37,746 nt of DNA from NCBI GenBank assembly GCA_017694955.1, contig JADIMC010000036.1:1-37746 (forward strand), written 5' to 3'. The position numbers were made by a program, and so were the translations under genes. The stretch is from Candidatus Limisoma faecipullorum (GTDB lineage Bacteria > Bacteroidota > Bacteroidia > Bacteroidales > Muribaculaceae). Below are positions 26,645-36,385 of this stretch, piece after piece. The notes beneath the pieces are model-generated. The model had not been told where the DNA came from. It was given only the letters and a program-made list of their open reading frames with translations, and ran no database searches. Position 1 is the stretch's first letter; each line of letters starts with the position of its first letter.

Positions 26645-29600
26645 TTATTTCAAATCGTCAGGATTCTGCCCCCATTGCTGCATTGCAAGACGGCGATAGT
26701 TATTGTAACGCCACTGTGCATTTGCCTTGGCGGCAGCATAAAGTTCTTCAGCTTCAGCCGGATATTGCTTCATCACAGAAGCATAGCGCACTTCTCCCTT
26801 GAGGAAGTCCTCGAATTTATCCCAATTCGGCTCCTTACTGTCGAGCGTGAACGGATTCTTTCCTTCCTTCTCCAATTCGGGATTGTAACGCCATAAGTGC
26901 CAGTATCCGCACTCAACGGCAGCAGCCTCTTCAGCCTGCGACTTACCCATACCCTTCTTCAAACCGTGGTTGATACACGGAGCGTATGCAATAATCAAAG
27001 AAGGTCCGTCGTAAGCCTCTGCCTCACGTATAGCTTTCAATGTCTGAGCCTGATCTGCACCCATAGCCACCTGTGCCACATATACATAGCCGTAAGTCGA
27101 AGCAATCAAGCCAAGATCTTTCTTTCTCACGCGCTTACCTGCTGCGGCAAATTTAGCAATAGCGCCGACTGGAGTAGCCTTGGAAGCCTGACCTCCAGTA
27201 TTTGAATAAACCTCGGTATCAAGCACGAGAATGTTGACATTCTTACCCAATGCTATAACATGGTCAAGTCCGCCGAAACCTATATCGTAAGAAGCGCCAT
27301 CACCACCTATAATCCACTGGCTGCGTTTTACAAGATGATTCTTCAAATTATCGAGACGTGAACAGAACGTGCATTCATTCTTATGGGCTTCAATCATCGG
27401 TATCAATTTATCGGCAGCAGCACGACTGGCAGCAGCGTCATCCTTACCGGCAAGCCACTCCTCACAAGCTGCCTTGAAATCAGCAGGAACATCAGCAGAA
27501 GCGACAACATCCTCCATAATATGCTGGATACGGGAAACCATCTTGTTATGAGCCAAAGTCATACCAAGACCGAACTCGCAGAAATCCTCGAACAAGGAGT
27601 TTGCCCATGCCGGACCGTGACCCTGCTCATTTGTAGTATAAGGAGTTGACGGAACAGAGCCGGAGTAGATTGAGCTACATCCTGTAGCATTCGCAACCAT
27701 CTCGCGGTCACCGAACAACTGGGAAATCAACTTCACGTATGGAGTCTCACCACATCCAGAGCAAGCGCCTGAGAACTCGAATAACGGAGTTGCGAACTGT
27801 GAATTCTTAACATTCGCCTTAATGTCAACCAAATGCTGTTTCGACTTAACATTAGCAACACAATAATCCCAGCCTTTCTGCACATCAAGCTGTGACTCAA
27901 GCGGCTTCATAACCAAAGCCTTCTCGCCTTTCTTGCCCGGACATACATCAGCACAGTTGCCACATCCCAGACAGTCGAGGACATCAACCTGCTGAACGAA
28001 ACGCATGCCAGTGAAAGTCTTGCCGATTGCAGGCAATGTGTTGTTCTCATCGAATGGAGAGCCAGCCATTTCTTCCGGAGTAAGCACAAACGGACGAATA
28101 GCTGCATGAGGACAAACATATGCACATTTGTTACATTGGATACAATTCTCAGGATTCCATTCCGGAACAAATGTTGCCACACCACGTTTCTCATAACGAG
28201 CCGTACCCTGCTCCCAAGTACCATCGGCATTGTCCTTGAATGCAGAAACCGGAAGCAAGTCACCGTCCTGGGCATTGATTGGACGTACTATGTTGTTGAT
28301 AAACGCAGGATCCTCATTGGCTTCTACCTCGTCATCCGGAAGATTAGCCCAAGCCGGATCAACAGCAAGCTTCTGATATTCACCGCCACGGTCAACTGCA
28401 GCATAATTCTTATTAACTACATCTTCACCCTTCTTGCCGTATGATTTAACAATGAACTTCTTCATCTGTTCAACTGCCAAATCCACAGGAATCACACCCG
28501 TGATACGGAAGAATGCAGATTGAAGGATAGTGTTAGTACGATTACCCAAACCTATTTCCTGCGCAATCTGAGTAGCGTTGATATAATATACAGTGATATT
28601 ATTCTTAGCGAAATACCTCTTCACCTTATTCGGAAGATGCTTTGCAAGCTCCTCCCCTGTCCATATGGTATTGAGCAAGAATGTACCGTCAGGACGCAAC
28701 CCGCGGGTAACATCATACATATGCAAATAAGCCTGAACATGGCATGCCACAAAATTAGGCGTATTCACCAAATATGTAGAACGGATTGGATGGTCACCGA
28801 AACGAAGATGCGAACAAGTAAAACCGCCCGACTTCTTAGAATCGTAAGCAAAATATGCCTGGCAATACTTATCTGTATTATCACCAATAATCTTAACCGA
28901 ATTCTTATTTGCTCCGACTGTACCGTCAGCACCCAAGCCATAGAACTTAGCTTCGAACATACCATCACCGCCAAGAGCGATTTCTTCTTTTTGCGGAAGC
29001 GAAGTGAATGTCACATCATCAACAATTCCGATTGTAAAGCGGTCTTTCGGCTGCGGCAAAGCAAGATTCTCATATACTGAAAGAATCTGTGCCGGGGTCG
29101 TATCCTTAGATCCCAAGCCATAGCGTCCACCAACGATAACTGGGGCATCCGGCTTACCATAGAAACAATCCCTTACATCAAGATACAAAGGCTCGCCAGT
29201 TGCACCCGGTTCCTTGGTACGGTCAAGCACTGCGATACGCTTCGCCGTCTTAGGAACGGCTGCAAGGAAATGCTTTGCAGAGAACGGACGATACAAATGG
29301 ACAGCCACAATACCGACCTTCTCACCTTTTTCCATCAAATAATCGATAGCTTCCTGAGCAGCCTGAGTTACAGATCCCATTGCAATAATCACACGGTCAG
29401 CCTCAGGATCGCCATAATAATTGAACAAGCCATATTTACGACCGGTAATCTCGGAAATCTTTTCCATATATTCCTCTACGATTGCAGGAACTGCATCGTA
29501 ATAAGGATTACTTGCCTCACGATGCTGGAAGAAATGGTCAGGATTCTCTGCCATACCACGTGCCACAGGTTTTTCCGGATTCAAAGCGCGTGCACGGAAT

Positions 29601-30211
29601 TCAGCAAGTGCTTCACGGTCGATGAGCGGAGCAAGATCCTTCTCTTCGAGCATTTCTATTTTCTGTATTTCGTGTGAAGTACGGAAACCGTCAAAGAAAT
29701 TGACAAACGGCACACGGGCTTTTAAAGAAGCTAAATGAGCTACACCCGCAAGGTCCATCACTTCCTGCACAGACCCTTCACACAACATTGCAAAGCCAGT
29801 CTGGCGAGTGGACATCACGTCCTGATGATCACCAAAGATACACAATGCATGAGAAGCCAACGTACGGGCAGACACATGGAACACGCACGGCAAATTCTCG
29901 CCGGCAATCTTGTACATATTAGGTATCATCAACAGCAACCCTTGTGAAGCTGTGTATGTAGTAGTCAATGCACCTCCTTGCAAGGAGCCATGAACGGCAC
30001 CGGCCGCACCGGCCTCTGATTGCATTTCCTCAACGAAAACCGGTTCTCCGAAAATATTTTTACGGCCTGCTGCCGCCCATTCGTCAACATATTCAGCCAT
30101 AGTTGACGACGGTGTGATAGGATAAATGGCAGCCACTTCAGAAAACATATAACTTATATGCGCAGCCGCCTGATTACCATCACAAGTCAAGAATTTCTTT
30201 TCTTTACTCAT
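26645..30211 (-). CDS. nifJ: Pyruvate:ferredoxin (flavodoxin) oxidoreductase
   Basis: Oxidises pyruvate to acetyl-CoA and CO2 with reduced ferredoxin, the main anaerobic pyruvate route in this lineage. The single 1188-residue chain (E. coli YdbK 1174) has all domains in order: pyrimidine-binding domain I (AIYPITPSSTMAEYVDEWA, GEPVFVEEMQSEAGAAGAVHG), domain II/III (VILGGRYGLGSKDTTP-like region, FVKYSYGKKG), two 4Fe-4S motifs (CIQCNKCAYVCPHAAIRP and CLGCGNCADVCPGKK), proximal-cluster cysteines (CSGCGETPY, ATGCSSIYSG, CTFC), and the thiamin-diphosphate/Mg segment (IGGDGASYDIGFGGLDH ... VYSNTGGQASKATP). It is monocistronic, with a promoter about 106 bases upstream and a ~99-base leader. Nothing suggests a defect. 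Confidence 0.97.
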   Translation of the reverse strand: MSKEKKFLTCDGNQAAAHISYMFSEVAAIYPITPSSTMAEYVDEWAAAGRKNIFGEPVFVEEMQSEAGAAGAVHGSLQGGALTTTYTASQGLLLMIPNMYKIAGENLPCVFHVSARTLASHALCIFGDHQDVMSTRQTGFAMLCEGSVQEVMDLAGVAHLASLKARVPFVNFFDGFRTSHEIQKIEMLEEKDLAPLIDREALAEFRARALNPEKPVARGMAENPDHFFQHREASNPYYDAVPAIVEEYMEKISEITGRKYGLFNYYGDPEADRVIIAMGSVTQAAQEAIDYLMEKGEKVGIVAVHLYRPFSAKHFLAAVPKTAKRIAVLDRTKEPGATGEPLYLDVRDCFYGKPDAPVIVGGRYGLGSKDTTPAQILSVYENLALPQPKDRFTIGIVDDVTFTSLPQKEEIALGGDGMFEAKFYGLGADGTVGANKNSVKIIGDNTDKYCQAYFAYDSKKSGGFTCSHLRFGDHPIRSTYLVNTPNFVACHVQAYLHMYDVTRGLRPDGTFLLNTIWTGEELAKHLPNKVKRYFAKNNITVYYINATQIAQEIGLGNRTNTILQSAFFRITGVIPVDLAVEQMKKFIVKSYGKKGEDVVNKNYAAVDRGGEYQKLAVDPAWANLPDDEVEANEDPAFINNIVRPINAQDGDLLPVSAFKDNADGTWEQGTARYEKRGVATFVPEWNPENCIQCNKCAYVCPHAAIRPFVLTPEEMAGSPFDENNTLPAIGKTFTGMRFVQQVDVLDCLGCGNCADVCPGKKGEKALVMKPLESQLDVQKGWDYCVANVKSKQHLVDIKANVKNSQFATPLFEFSGACSGCGETPYVKLISQLFGDREMVANATGCSSIYSGSVPSTPYTTNEQGHGPAWANSLFEDFCEFGLGMTLAHNKMVSRIQHIMEDVVASADVPADFKAACEEWLAGKDDAAASRAAADKLIPMIEAHKNECTFCSRLDNLKNHLVKRSQWIIGGDGASYDIGFGGLDHVIALGKNVNILVLDTEVYSNTGGQASKATPVGAIAKFAAAGKRVRKKDLGLIASTYGYVYVAQVAMGADQAQTLKAIREAEAYDGPSLIIAYAPCINHGLKKGMGKSQAEEAAAVECGYWHLWRYNPELEKEGKNPFTLDSKEPNWDKFEDFLKGEVRYASVMKQYPAEAEELYAAAKANAQWRYNNYRRLAMQQWGQNPDDLK

Positions 30212-30219
30212 ATTTGTTA

Positions 30220-30233
30220 ATCAATTAATTGAT
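30220..30233. promoter_or_regulatory. 14-base perfect palindrome in the PFOR leader
   Basis: ATCAATTAATTGAT lies 9 bases before the nifJ ATG, inside the transcribed leader. It could be an operator or a small RNA hairpin over the ribosome-binding region. Its A/T richness means chance is possible. Confidence 0.35.
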
Positions 30234-30316
30234 AATTTATCTATAAGATTAAACCTGAAACAATGCTATTCTAACCAACAACATACAGGAATAAACACTT
30301 AATGCTTTTAACGGTG

Positions 30317-30347
30317 CGAAATTACACATTATTATTATAAAAGCAAA
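30317..30347 (-). promoter_or_regulatory. Promoter of PFOR
   Basis: Minus strand: TTTG at 30344-30347, 19 bases, TAATTTCG at 30317-30324 (7/8 of the -7 consensus). The predicted leader is about 99 bases. Confidence 0.6.
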
Positions 30348-30364
30348 AAATTATCCCTGCTTTT

Positions 30365-30395
30365 AATGGCTAATTAACCAATGATAATAGCCAAT
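30365..30395 (-). terminator. Weak candidate terminator of the rfb operon
   Basis: TGGCTA (30367-30372) pairs with TAGCCA (30388-30393), with partial A/T extension, 30-58 bases after the rfbB stop. The stem is short and the T-run poor. Confidence 0.3.
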
Positions 30396-30422
30396 TATTC
30401 TTCTATGCAAAAGCACATAGTA

Positions 30423-31499
30423 TCAACGGTTTTTATACATTTCATCATAATATCTCTGATAATCTCCAGATGTCACATTATCCATCCATTCCTGATTATC
30501 AAGATACCAACGCACAGTTTTCTCTATGCCTTCCTCAAACTGCAGACTTGGCTCCCAACCAAGTTCAGTTTTCAGTTTAGTAGAATCTATGGCGTAACGC
30601 AAATCGTGCCCTTTACGATCAGTCACATAGGTAATCAAATGCTCGCTCGTCCCCTCCGGATTTCCAAGCAAGCGGTCAACAGTGCGTATTATTACTTTAA
30701 TCAAATCAATATTGCGCCATTCGTTGAAGCCGCCAATATTATACGTCTCGGCAATTTTTCCCTTATGAAAAATCAAATCGATTGCCCTTGCGTGATCTTC
30801 CACATAAAGCCAATCACGCACATTCTCGCCCTTGCCATAAACCGGGAGCGGCTTCTTATGCCGTATGTTATTAATAAACAACGGTATCAATTTTTCCGGA
30901 AACTGATATGGTCCATAATTATTAGAGCAATTTGTCACTACCACAGGCATACCGTATGTGTCGTGAAACGCCCTTACAAAATGGTCACTGCTTGCCTTCG
31001 ACGCACTATAAGGAGAATGCGGCTGGTAGTGTGTCTCTTCGGTAAACAATTTACCGTCAAACTGCAACGCACCATACACCTCATCAGTAGAAATATGATA
31101 AAAAAGTTTTCCGTCATAACCTTTTAAATCCTCTTCCCAGCACACCTTAGCCGCCTGCAAAAGCGACAACGTGCCCATCACATTTGTACGGGCAAATGTA
31201 AAAGGGTCCCTAATCGAACGATCAACATGGCTTTCCGCCGCAAGATGTATGACTCCGTCAATTTCATATTTACGAATAATTTCCTGCATTTTTCCAAAGT
31301 CGCATATATCCGCCTTCTCAAACACATAATTAGGCTTATCTTCCACATCCTTCAGATTTGCAAGATTCCCGGCATAGGTAAGTTTGTCAAGATTGACAAT
31401 CCTATATTCAGGATATTTATCAACAAAGAGACGCACTACGTGGCTGCCAATAAAGCCTGCGCCACCAGTTATCATTATATTTCTTTTGTAACCGCTCAT
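30423..31499 (-). CDS. rfbB: dTDP-glucose 4,6-dehydratase
   Basis: Second step of dTDP-L-rhamnose synthesis: dTDP-glucose to the 4-keto-6-deoxy intermediate, NAD-dependent. The 358 residues compare with 361 in E. coli. Visible: GGAGFIGSHVV (12-22), HLAAESHVDRSI, HISTDEVYG (catalytic Thr-Asp-Glu), the YSASKASSDH Tyr/Lys pair and NNYGPYQFPEKLIPL. Last gene of the cassette; starts one base after rfbD's stop. Confidence 0.96.
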   Translation of the reverse strand: MSGYKRNIMITGGAGFIGSHVVRLFVDKYPEYRIVNLDKLTYAGNLANLKDVEDKPNYVFEKADICDFGKMQEIIRKYEIDGVIHLAAESHVDRSIRDPFTFARTNVMGTLSLLQAAKVCWEEDLKGYDGKLFYHISTDEVYGALQFDGKLFTEETHYQPHSPYSASKASSDHFVRAFHDTYGMPVVVTNCSNNYGPYQFPEKLIPLFINNIRHKKPLPVYGKGENVRDWLYVEDHARAIDLIFHKGKIAETYNIGGFNEWRNIDLIKVIIRTVDRLLGNPEGTSEHLITYVTDRKGHDLRYAIDSTKLKTELGWEPSLQFEEGIEKTVRWYLDNQEWMDNVTSGDYQRYYDEMYKNR

Positions 31500-31500
31500 A

Positions 31501-32358
31501 CTATTGCCTATTTAATCTGTCGATACACTTGCCAAGACTGTCCTTCCAATAGGGAACAACAAGACCAAAAACAGTTTTCAACTTTGTCTTATCCAATACA
31601 GAATAATGCGGACGCTTCACCTTGCTTGGAAACTCATCACTATGGCAAGGCTGTATGTCACAAGTGTTTCCAGACATCTCACATATCTCTTTCGCAAAAT
31701 CATACCATGAGCACACCCCTTCATTGCTAAAGTGATATATCCCTGTACGGTCAAGCACCCTGGCATCTATCACTTTATAAATCACGAATGCAAGGTCGGC
31801 AGCATATGTGGGGGTACCAATCTGATCGAAAACCACTTTCAACGAATCTCTTTCAGAAGTGAGCCTGCTCATTGTCTTTACAAAATTGTTTCCATACGGT
31901 GAATACAACCATGCGGTACGGAATATCAAATATTTGCATCCTGAGGATTTTATAGCGTTTTCACCAGCCAGCTTCGTAATACCATAGACACCAAGAGGGT
32001 CAGTATGCCAATCCTCACGGCAAGGCACATTCCCGTCGCCCTTGAACACATAATCCGTAGATATGTGAATCAACGTCGCACCGACAGTTTTGCATGCCAC
32101 GGCAAGATAGCCTACAGCCTTATTATTAATCGAATCCGCAGTTGCATAGTCGTCTTCCGCCTTATCAACATTCGTATATGCCGCACAATTAACAACTACG
32201 TCAACAGCGTGCTCCTTAACATAATCCATCACGGCACCGGCATCTGTTATATCGAGTTCCGCAACATCAGTAAACATATAATTGTCATTGCTGCCTGCAA
32301 CAACATTACGCATTTCCATTCCCAATTGCCCGTTAGCCCCAGTAACCAATATATTCAT
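31501..32358 (-). CDS. rfbD: dTDP-4-dehydrorhamnose reductase
   Basis: Final NADPH-dependent step giving dTDP-L-rhamnose. The 285 residues compare with 299 in E. coli. MNILVTGANGQLGMEM is the N-terminal nucleotide fold. VNCAAYTNVDKAEDD, HISTDYVFKGD and VYGITKLAGENA (Tyr/Lys) are the SDR landmarks, and FRTAWLYSPYGNNFVKTM follows. The track start at 32364 is a TTG; the ATG at 32358, two bases after rfbC's TGA, gives the usual N-terminus. Confidence 0.95.
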   Translation of the reverse strand: MNILVTGANGQLGMEMRNVVAGSNDNYMFTDVAELDITDAGAVMDYVKEHAVDVVVNCAAYTNVDKAEDDYATADSINNKAVGYLAVACKTVGATLIHISTDYVFKGDGNVPCREDWHTDPLGVYGITKLAGENAIKSSGCKYLIFRTAWLYSPYGNNFVKTMSRLTSERDSLKVVFDQIGTPTYAADLAFVIYKVIDARVLDRTGIYHFSNEGVCSWYDFAKEICEMSGNTCDIQPCHSDEFPSKVKRPHYSVLDKTKLKTVFGLVVPYWKDSLGKCIDRLNRQ

Positions 32359-32360
32359 AC

Positions 32361-32930
32361 TCAATAAAGATTCTCATAATAGTCAAACAATTCGTCACTG
32401 TCCTGAAGCTTCGGATGAGAAACGTCCTTAGCCGAAAGAATCACCTTATCAGCCGGAATATGCCAGTCTATCCCTAAGTCAGGATCGTCCCACGCTATAG
32501 CCCCCTCGCTTTCCGGAGCATAATAGTTATCACATTTATACTGAAAGACCGCAATATCACTCAATACAGAAAAACCATGCGCAAAACCTCTCGGAATAAA
32601 TAATTGACGATGATTCTCCTCGGAAAGTTCAATCGCGACATACTTCCCAAAAGTAGGAGACCCTCTTCGTATGTCAACCGCCACATCAAGCACTGTACCA
32701 CGAATTACCCTAACGAGCTTGCTCTGCGAATACGGCATTTTTTGAAAATGCAACCCACGCACCACCCCATAAGACGAACGGCTCTCGTTGTCCTGAACGA
32801 AAACCGTATCGCAAACTTTTTCAGCAAACATCCTTTGTGAAAACGACTCGAAAAAATATCCACGGGCGTCAGCAAACAGTTTTGGTTCAATCACGACAAC
32901 ACCGGGAATGGATGTAGCTATTATCTTCAT
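32361..32930 (-). CDS. rfbC: dTDP-4-dehydrorhamnose 3,5-epimerase
   Basis: Third step of the pathway; cupin-fold epimerase acting at C3 and C5. The 189 residues compare with 185 in E. coli. Motifs: [28 protein letters not shown] (catalytic His in GLHFQ), [36 protein letters not shown] and [13 protein letters not shown]. Overlaps rfbA by 4 bases (ATGA). Confidence 0.95.
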   Translation of the reverse strand: MKIIATSIPGVVVIEPKLFADARGYFFESFSQRMFAEKVCDTVFVQDNESRSSYGVVRGLHFQKMPYSQSKLVRVIRGTVLDVAVDIRRGSPTFGKYVAIELSEENHRQLFIPRGFAHGFSVLSDIAVFQYKCDNYYAPESEGAIAWDDPDLGIDWHIPADKVILSAKDVSHPKLQDSDELFDYYENLY

Positions 32931-33811
32931 TGTTTCTTATCTTCAACTAATTTTAAAAGATATTGCCCATATTGATTCTTAAGCATCGGCATAGCAAGTT
33001 CTCGCACTTTTTCCGCGCCAATCCATCCTTTTTCATAAGCGATGCCTTCAAGACAAGCAATCTTCAATCCCTGACGTTTCTCTATAACCTCTATGAATGT
33101 GCTTGCCTCACTAAGCGAATCATGAGTGCCCGTATCAAGCCAGGCAAAGCCACGACCTAACAACTGCACCTGCAACTCACCATGCTCAAGAAATGTCTGG
33201 TTGACAGAAGTTATCTCCAGCTCTCCACGTGCAGAAGGCTTTATGCTCTTTGCTATATCAACGACCCTGTTAGGATAAAAATACAATCCTACAACAGCAT
33301 AATTAGAATCCGGATGCTCAGGTTTCTCTTCTATGCCTGTCACATTGCCACTACTATCAAAACTCACCACACCATAACGTTCAGGATCACTTACCCAATA
33401 CCCGAACACCGAAGCCTTATCTTCATTCTCAACCGCATGCACGGCCTTCTTCAACAAGTCAGTCAAACCTGTTCCATGAAAGATATTATCCCCCAGGACA
33501 AGACAAACGGAATCTGTCCCTATAAAATCAGCGCCAATAATAAAAGCTTGTGCCAATCCGTCGGGAGAAGGCTGCACCGCATATTCAAAACGCACCCCGA
33601 AATCACGGCCATCACCAAGCAAGCGCTCGAATCCGGCAATATCCTGAGGAGTTGATATTATCAGTATATCCCTTATACCGGCAAGCATCAGCACCGATAT
33701 CGGATAATACACCATCGGCTTGTCGAAGATGGGCAACAATTGCTTGCTGACACCTTTTGTTATCGGATAGAGACGAGAGCCCGAACCGCCAGCCAATACT
33801 ATACCTTTCAT
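32927..33811 (-). CDS. rfbA: Glucose-1-phosphate thymidylyltransferase
   Basis: First step: dTTP plus glucose-1-phosphate to dTDP-glucose, usually feedback-inhibited by dTDP-rhamnose. The 294 residues compare with 293 in E. coli. The nucleotidyltransferase signature [20 protein letters not shown] and [18 protein letters not shown] are clear, with LGDNIFHG (metal Asp) and [12 protein letters not shown] later. The track start (33814) is a TTG; the ATG at 33811 shares one base with the stop of the upstream WecA-like gene (TGATG), indicating coupled translation. Confidence 0.95.
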   Translation of the reverse strand: MKGIVLAGGSGSRLYPITKGVSKQLLPIFDKPMVYYPISVLMLAGIRDILIISTPQDIAGFERLLGDGRDFGVRFEYAVQPSPDGLAQAFIIGADFIGTDSVCLVLGDNIFHGTGLTDLLKKAVHAVENEDKASVFGYWVSDPERYGVVSFDSSGNVTGIEEKPEHPDSNYAVVGLYFYPNRVVDIAKSIKPSARGELEITSVNQTFLEHGELQVQLLGRGFAWLDTGTHDSLSEASTFIEVIEKRQGLKIACLEGIAYEKGWIGAEKVRELAMPMLKNQYGQYLLKLVEDKKQ

Positions 33812-34917
33812 CAATACTCCTTTCCTTTCTTTCTGATGACAGACGACAGAAAAATATTAGAAACCGTATATATTAGAATATCAATCAACAAAATAACATT
33901 CACGTCAAGATGTGGCAACAGTATTAAATTCAAAACGACAAACAACATTGCAAACAAAAGAATCGTAACCATCGCCAACTTATGCGGCAACCCCAATGCC
34001 AACAACTTATGGTGTATATGACTTTTATCCGGGTGAAAAACACTTCTACCACTCCTTGCCCTATGAATCATAACCCTTATCACGTCAAAAGCAGGCACTA
34101 TCAACATCGAAAATGCAACAATAATCGACCCGTCAATTTTTGACGTCATCAACGGATCATTCATTGAAAGACGCACAGCAAAATATCCCAACAACAACCC
34201 TATGCACTGCGAGCCAGTATCTCCCATAAAAATCTTACGACATCTGTCAGCATTGCCAAACACATTGTAATAGAAGAACGGGCAAAGCGTACCGAATGTA
34301 GCAAACGCAAGCGCCGCACATCCCCATAGATTCACATAGACAAACATCACCCCGAAGAAAAATGAAGCAACAATACTCAATCCGGAAGCAAGCCCATCTA
34401 TTCCATCTATCAAATTTATAGCATTTATCAAATACACCATTAATATTACCGTGAACGGCATCCCTATGTATGGAGGAAGTTCGTGCACTCCAAACAGTCC
34501 GTGAAAATCATTAATCCATATGCCCGACAAGACTATCAATACTGCAGACACAATCTGAAATACGAATTTTACCCGATAGCCTAATCCAACAAGGTCATCC
34601 ATTATGCCTTCAAAATAAAGCAGCAATATCGCACATAGCCCGAACGCCAGTTGCAATGCTCCAAAGAAGCGTACCGTCGTATCTCCATTAAACAAGACAT
34701 TAAGACCAATTATAAGAGACAATGACACAACAATCGACGGCACAAAAGCCACACCGCCAAGCCGCGGCACTATGCCTTCGTGCACCTTACGCTCACTCGC
34801 AAAATCAAAAAGCTTCTTTTTGAATGATACGATAAGAATCTTTGGAATAAACCACGCTGTAAATAAAACACTTATCACAGCTGAGAATATGATTACAAGC
34901 CATTCATCCTGTGTCAT
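33811..34917 (-). CDS. WecA/TagO-type undecaprenyl-phosphate sugar-1-phosphate transferase
   Basis: Inner-membrane enzyme of the MraY/WecA family that starts a polysaccharide on undecaprenyl phosphate, probably with GlcNAc-1-P or a related sugar. The 368 residues have about eleven TM helices. Catalytic loops are intact: GIMDDLVGL (metal-binding DD), [20 protein letters not shown], and the WecA-type [16 protein letters not shown] (HIHH), which separates it from MraY. It heads the rfbA-C-D-B cassette, and all gene junctions below it overlap or touch, so initiation and dTDP-rhamnose supply are co-expressed. The sugar specificity is inference. Confidence 0.9.
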   Translation of the reverse strand: MTQDEWLVIIFSAVISVLFTAWFIPKILIVSFKKKLFDFASERKVHEGIVPRLGGVAFVPSIVVSLSLIIGLNVLFNGDTTVRFFGALQLAFGLCAILLLYFEGIMDDLVGLGYRVKFVFQIVSAVLIVLSGIWINDFHGLFGVHELPPYIGMPFTVILMVYLINAINLIDGIDGLASGLSIVASFFFGVMFVYVNLWGCAALAFATFGTLCPFFYYNVFGNADRCRKIFMGDTGSQCIGLLLGYFAVRLSMNDPLMTSKIDGSIIVAFSMLIVPAFDVIRVMIHRARSGRSVFHPDKSHIHHKLLALGLPHKLAMVTILLFAMLFVVLNLILLPHLDVNVILLIDILIYTVSNIFLSSVIRKKGKEY

Positions 34918-34949
34918 AAATCTAAACTTTCATTATATTTACACGCTTA

Positions 34950-34978
34950 CAAAGATAACGTATATTTTCCATAACAAA
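34950..34978 (-). promoter_or_regulatory. Promoter of the WecA-rfbACDB operon
   Basis: Minus strand: TATCTTTG at 34950-34957 (full -7), TTTG at 34975-34978 with a 17-base spacing, two bases shorter than the strong promoters elsewhere in the window. Confidence 0.6.
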
Positions 34979-35021
34979 GAGTTTCAAATAAAAAATATTC
35001 CATTAATCCGCATAATTTACC

Positions 35022-35029
35022 TAACTTTG
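35022..35029 (+). promoter_or_regulatory. -7 box of the DEAD-box helicase
   Basis: TAACTTTG, full -7 match, 31 bases before the ATG at 35061. No clear -33 TTTG. Divergent from the WecA operon promoter. Confidence 0.55.
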
Positions 35030-35060
35030 TATTGGATAATAATTTTCAACTCAATTAAGA

Positions 35061-36380
35061 ATGAAAGAATCGGATATCATACAAAACATAAAGAGCAAAT
35101 TTGGCATCGAGTCCATAAATGCAATGCAACGCACTATGGCAGATGAATTCCGCCGTCAGGACATAATGCTGCTTTCCCCCACCGGATCAGGTAAAACGAT
35201 AGCCTTTGCAATATATCTGATAAAGAATCTGAAAGAACCATGCGGACGAGTACAAGCTGTTGTAATAGCCCCCTCAAGGGAACTGACCGTACAGATTTAC
35301 AAAGTAATGCAAGCAATATCATCCGAATACAAGACAACCTGCTGCTATGGAGGGCATAACTTTGAGGATGAAAAAAATTCACTAAACGCCACACCCGACA
35401 TAATCATAAGCACACCAGGCAGATTGCTTGACCATCTGACACGCGGCGACATAGACATTCGCCCTGTAAGAATCTTAATTTTAGACGAATTCGACAAGTC
35501 GCTCGAATTAGGATTCCAAGATGAAATGAGAAAAATCATACGCCGTATGCCCAACATTTCAAGGAGAGTTCTTACATCGGCGACAAAACTGGCAACCACA
35601 CCCGATTTCATCGACCTTTCAAGTGCATCCATACTTGATTTCCTTAAAGAAAACGCAACTGAAACCCGATTGAAAATAGTCGAAGTAAAATCAGACCTGA
35701 AAGACAAGCTCGAAGCATTAGGCAACTTGCTTTATTCCCTCGGAGAAGAAAAAAGCATAGTATTTGCCAACCACCGCGAGTCGGTTGAACGCATATTCAA
35801 TTATTTAAAAGAAAAAGGATTTCCTGCAGGGATATACCACGGAGGATTGGAGCAGATAGAGAGAGAAAAAGCCGTAGCTTTATTCAACAACGGCACAATA
35901 TCCATACTTGTCACAACAGATCTCGGCTCACGTGGATTAGACATTGCCGATGTAAAGCACATAATACATTATCATATTCCTGTTTCTGCCGAAACATACA
36001 CCCACCGCAACGGCCGCACCGCACGCGTATCAGCAACAGGAAGTGTCTATGTAATTACCGGTCCAGAAGAAAAAATGCCTGAATTCATAAAATTCGACGA
36101 AACAATCACGTTAGATAAAGTCCATAACATTGAAATAAAAAAGGAGTATGAGACGTTATTCTTCTCCGCCGGCAAAAAGGAGAAACTGTCGAAAGGCGAC
36201 ATTTTAGGATTTCTGATTGCAAAAGGAAACCTTAACGCCCAAGAAATAGGAAAAATCGATGTCGCCGACCACTATGCATTAGCAGCCATACCTGCGAATA
36301 AAGCTTCAGACATATTGAAAATGATACGCCGTGAGAAAATAAAGAACAAACGGGTGAAAATCAGTATGGTACGTCAATGA
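35061..36380 (+). CDS. DEAD-box RNA helicase with DbpA-type RNA-binding domain
   Basis: A 439-residue ATP-dependent RNA helicase, probably in ribosome assembly. Core motifs: upstream Q-motif area (FGIESINAMQRT), motif I SPTGSGKT (GSGKT 42-46), Ia APSRELTVQ, STPGRLLDHL, motif II DEFD (142-145, in place of DEAD), motif III TSAT (172-175), GLDIADVKHIIHY and motif VI HRNGRTAR. The last ~75 residues (KKEKLSKGDILGFLIAKGNLNAQEIGKIDVADHYALAAIP) match the DbpA C-terminal RNA-binding fold, which in E. coli DbpA recognises 23S hairpin 92. DEFD is, as I recall, common in Bacteroidetes members, so not a defect. Convergent with tsaC, only 5 bases between stops. Confidence 0.93.
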   Translation: MKESDIIQNIKSKFGIESINAMQRTMADEFRRQDIMLLSPTGSGKTIAFAIYLIKNLKEPCGRVQAVVIAPSRELTVQIYKVMQAISSEYKTTCCYGGHNFEDEKNSLNATPDIIISTPGRLLDHLTRGDIDIRPVRILILDEFDKSLELGFQDEMRKIIRRMPNISRRVLTSATKLATTPDFIDLSSASILDFLKENATETRLKIVEVKSDLKDKLEALGNLLYSLGEEKSIVFANHRESVERIFNYLKEKGFPAGIYHGGLEQIEREKAVALFNNGTISILVTTDLGSRGLDIADVKHIIHYHIPVSAETYTHRNGRTARVSATGSVYVITGPEEKMPEFIKFDETITLDKVHNIEIKKEYETLFFSAGKKEKLSKGDILGFLIAKGNLNAQEIGKIDVADHYALAAIPANKASDILKMIRREKIKNKRVKISMVRQ

Positions 36381-36385
36381 AATTG

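Noticed and set aside
28520-29080. 186-residue plus-strand ORF opposite nifJ
   Set aside because: Antisense shadow of PFOR domains that carry clear conserved motifs.
30381-31127. 248-residue plus-strand ORF opposite rfbB
   Set aside because: Shadow of rfbB, whose catalytic motifs are intact on the other strand.
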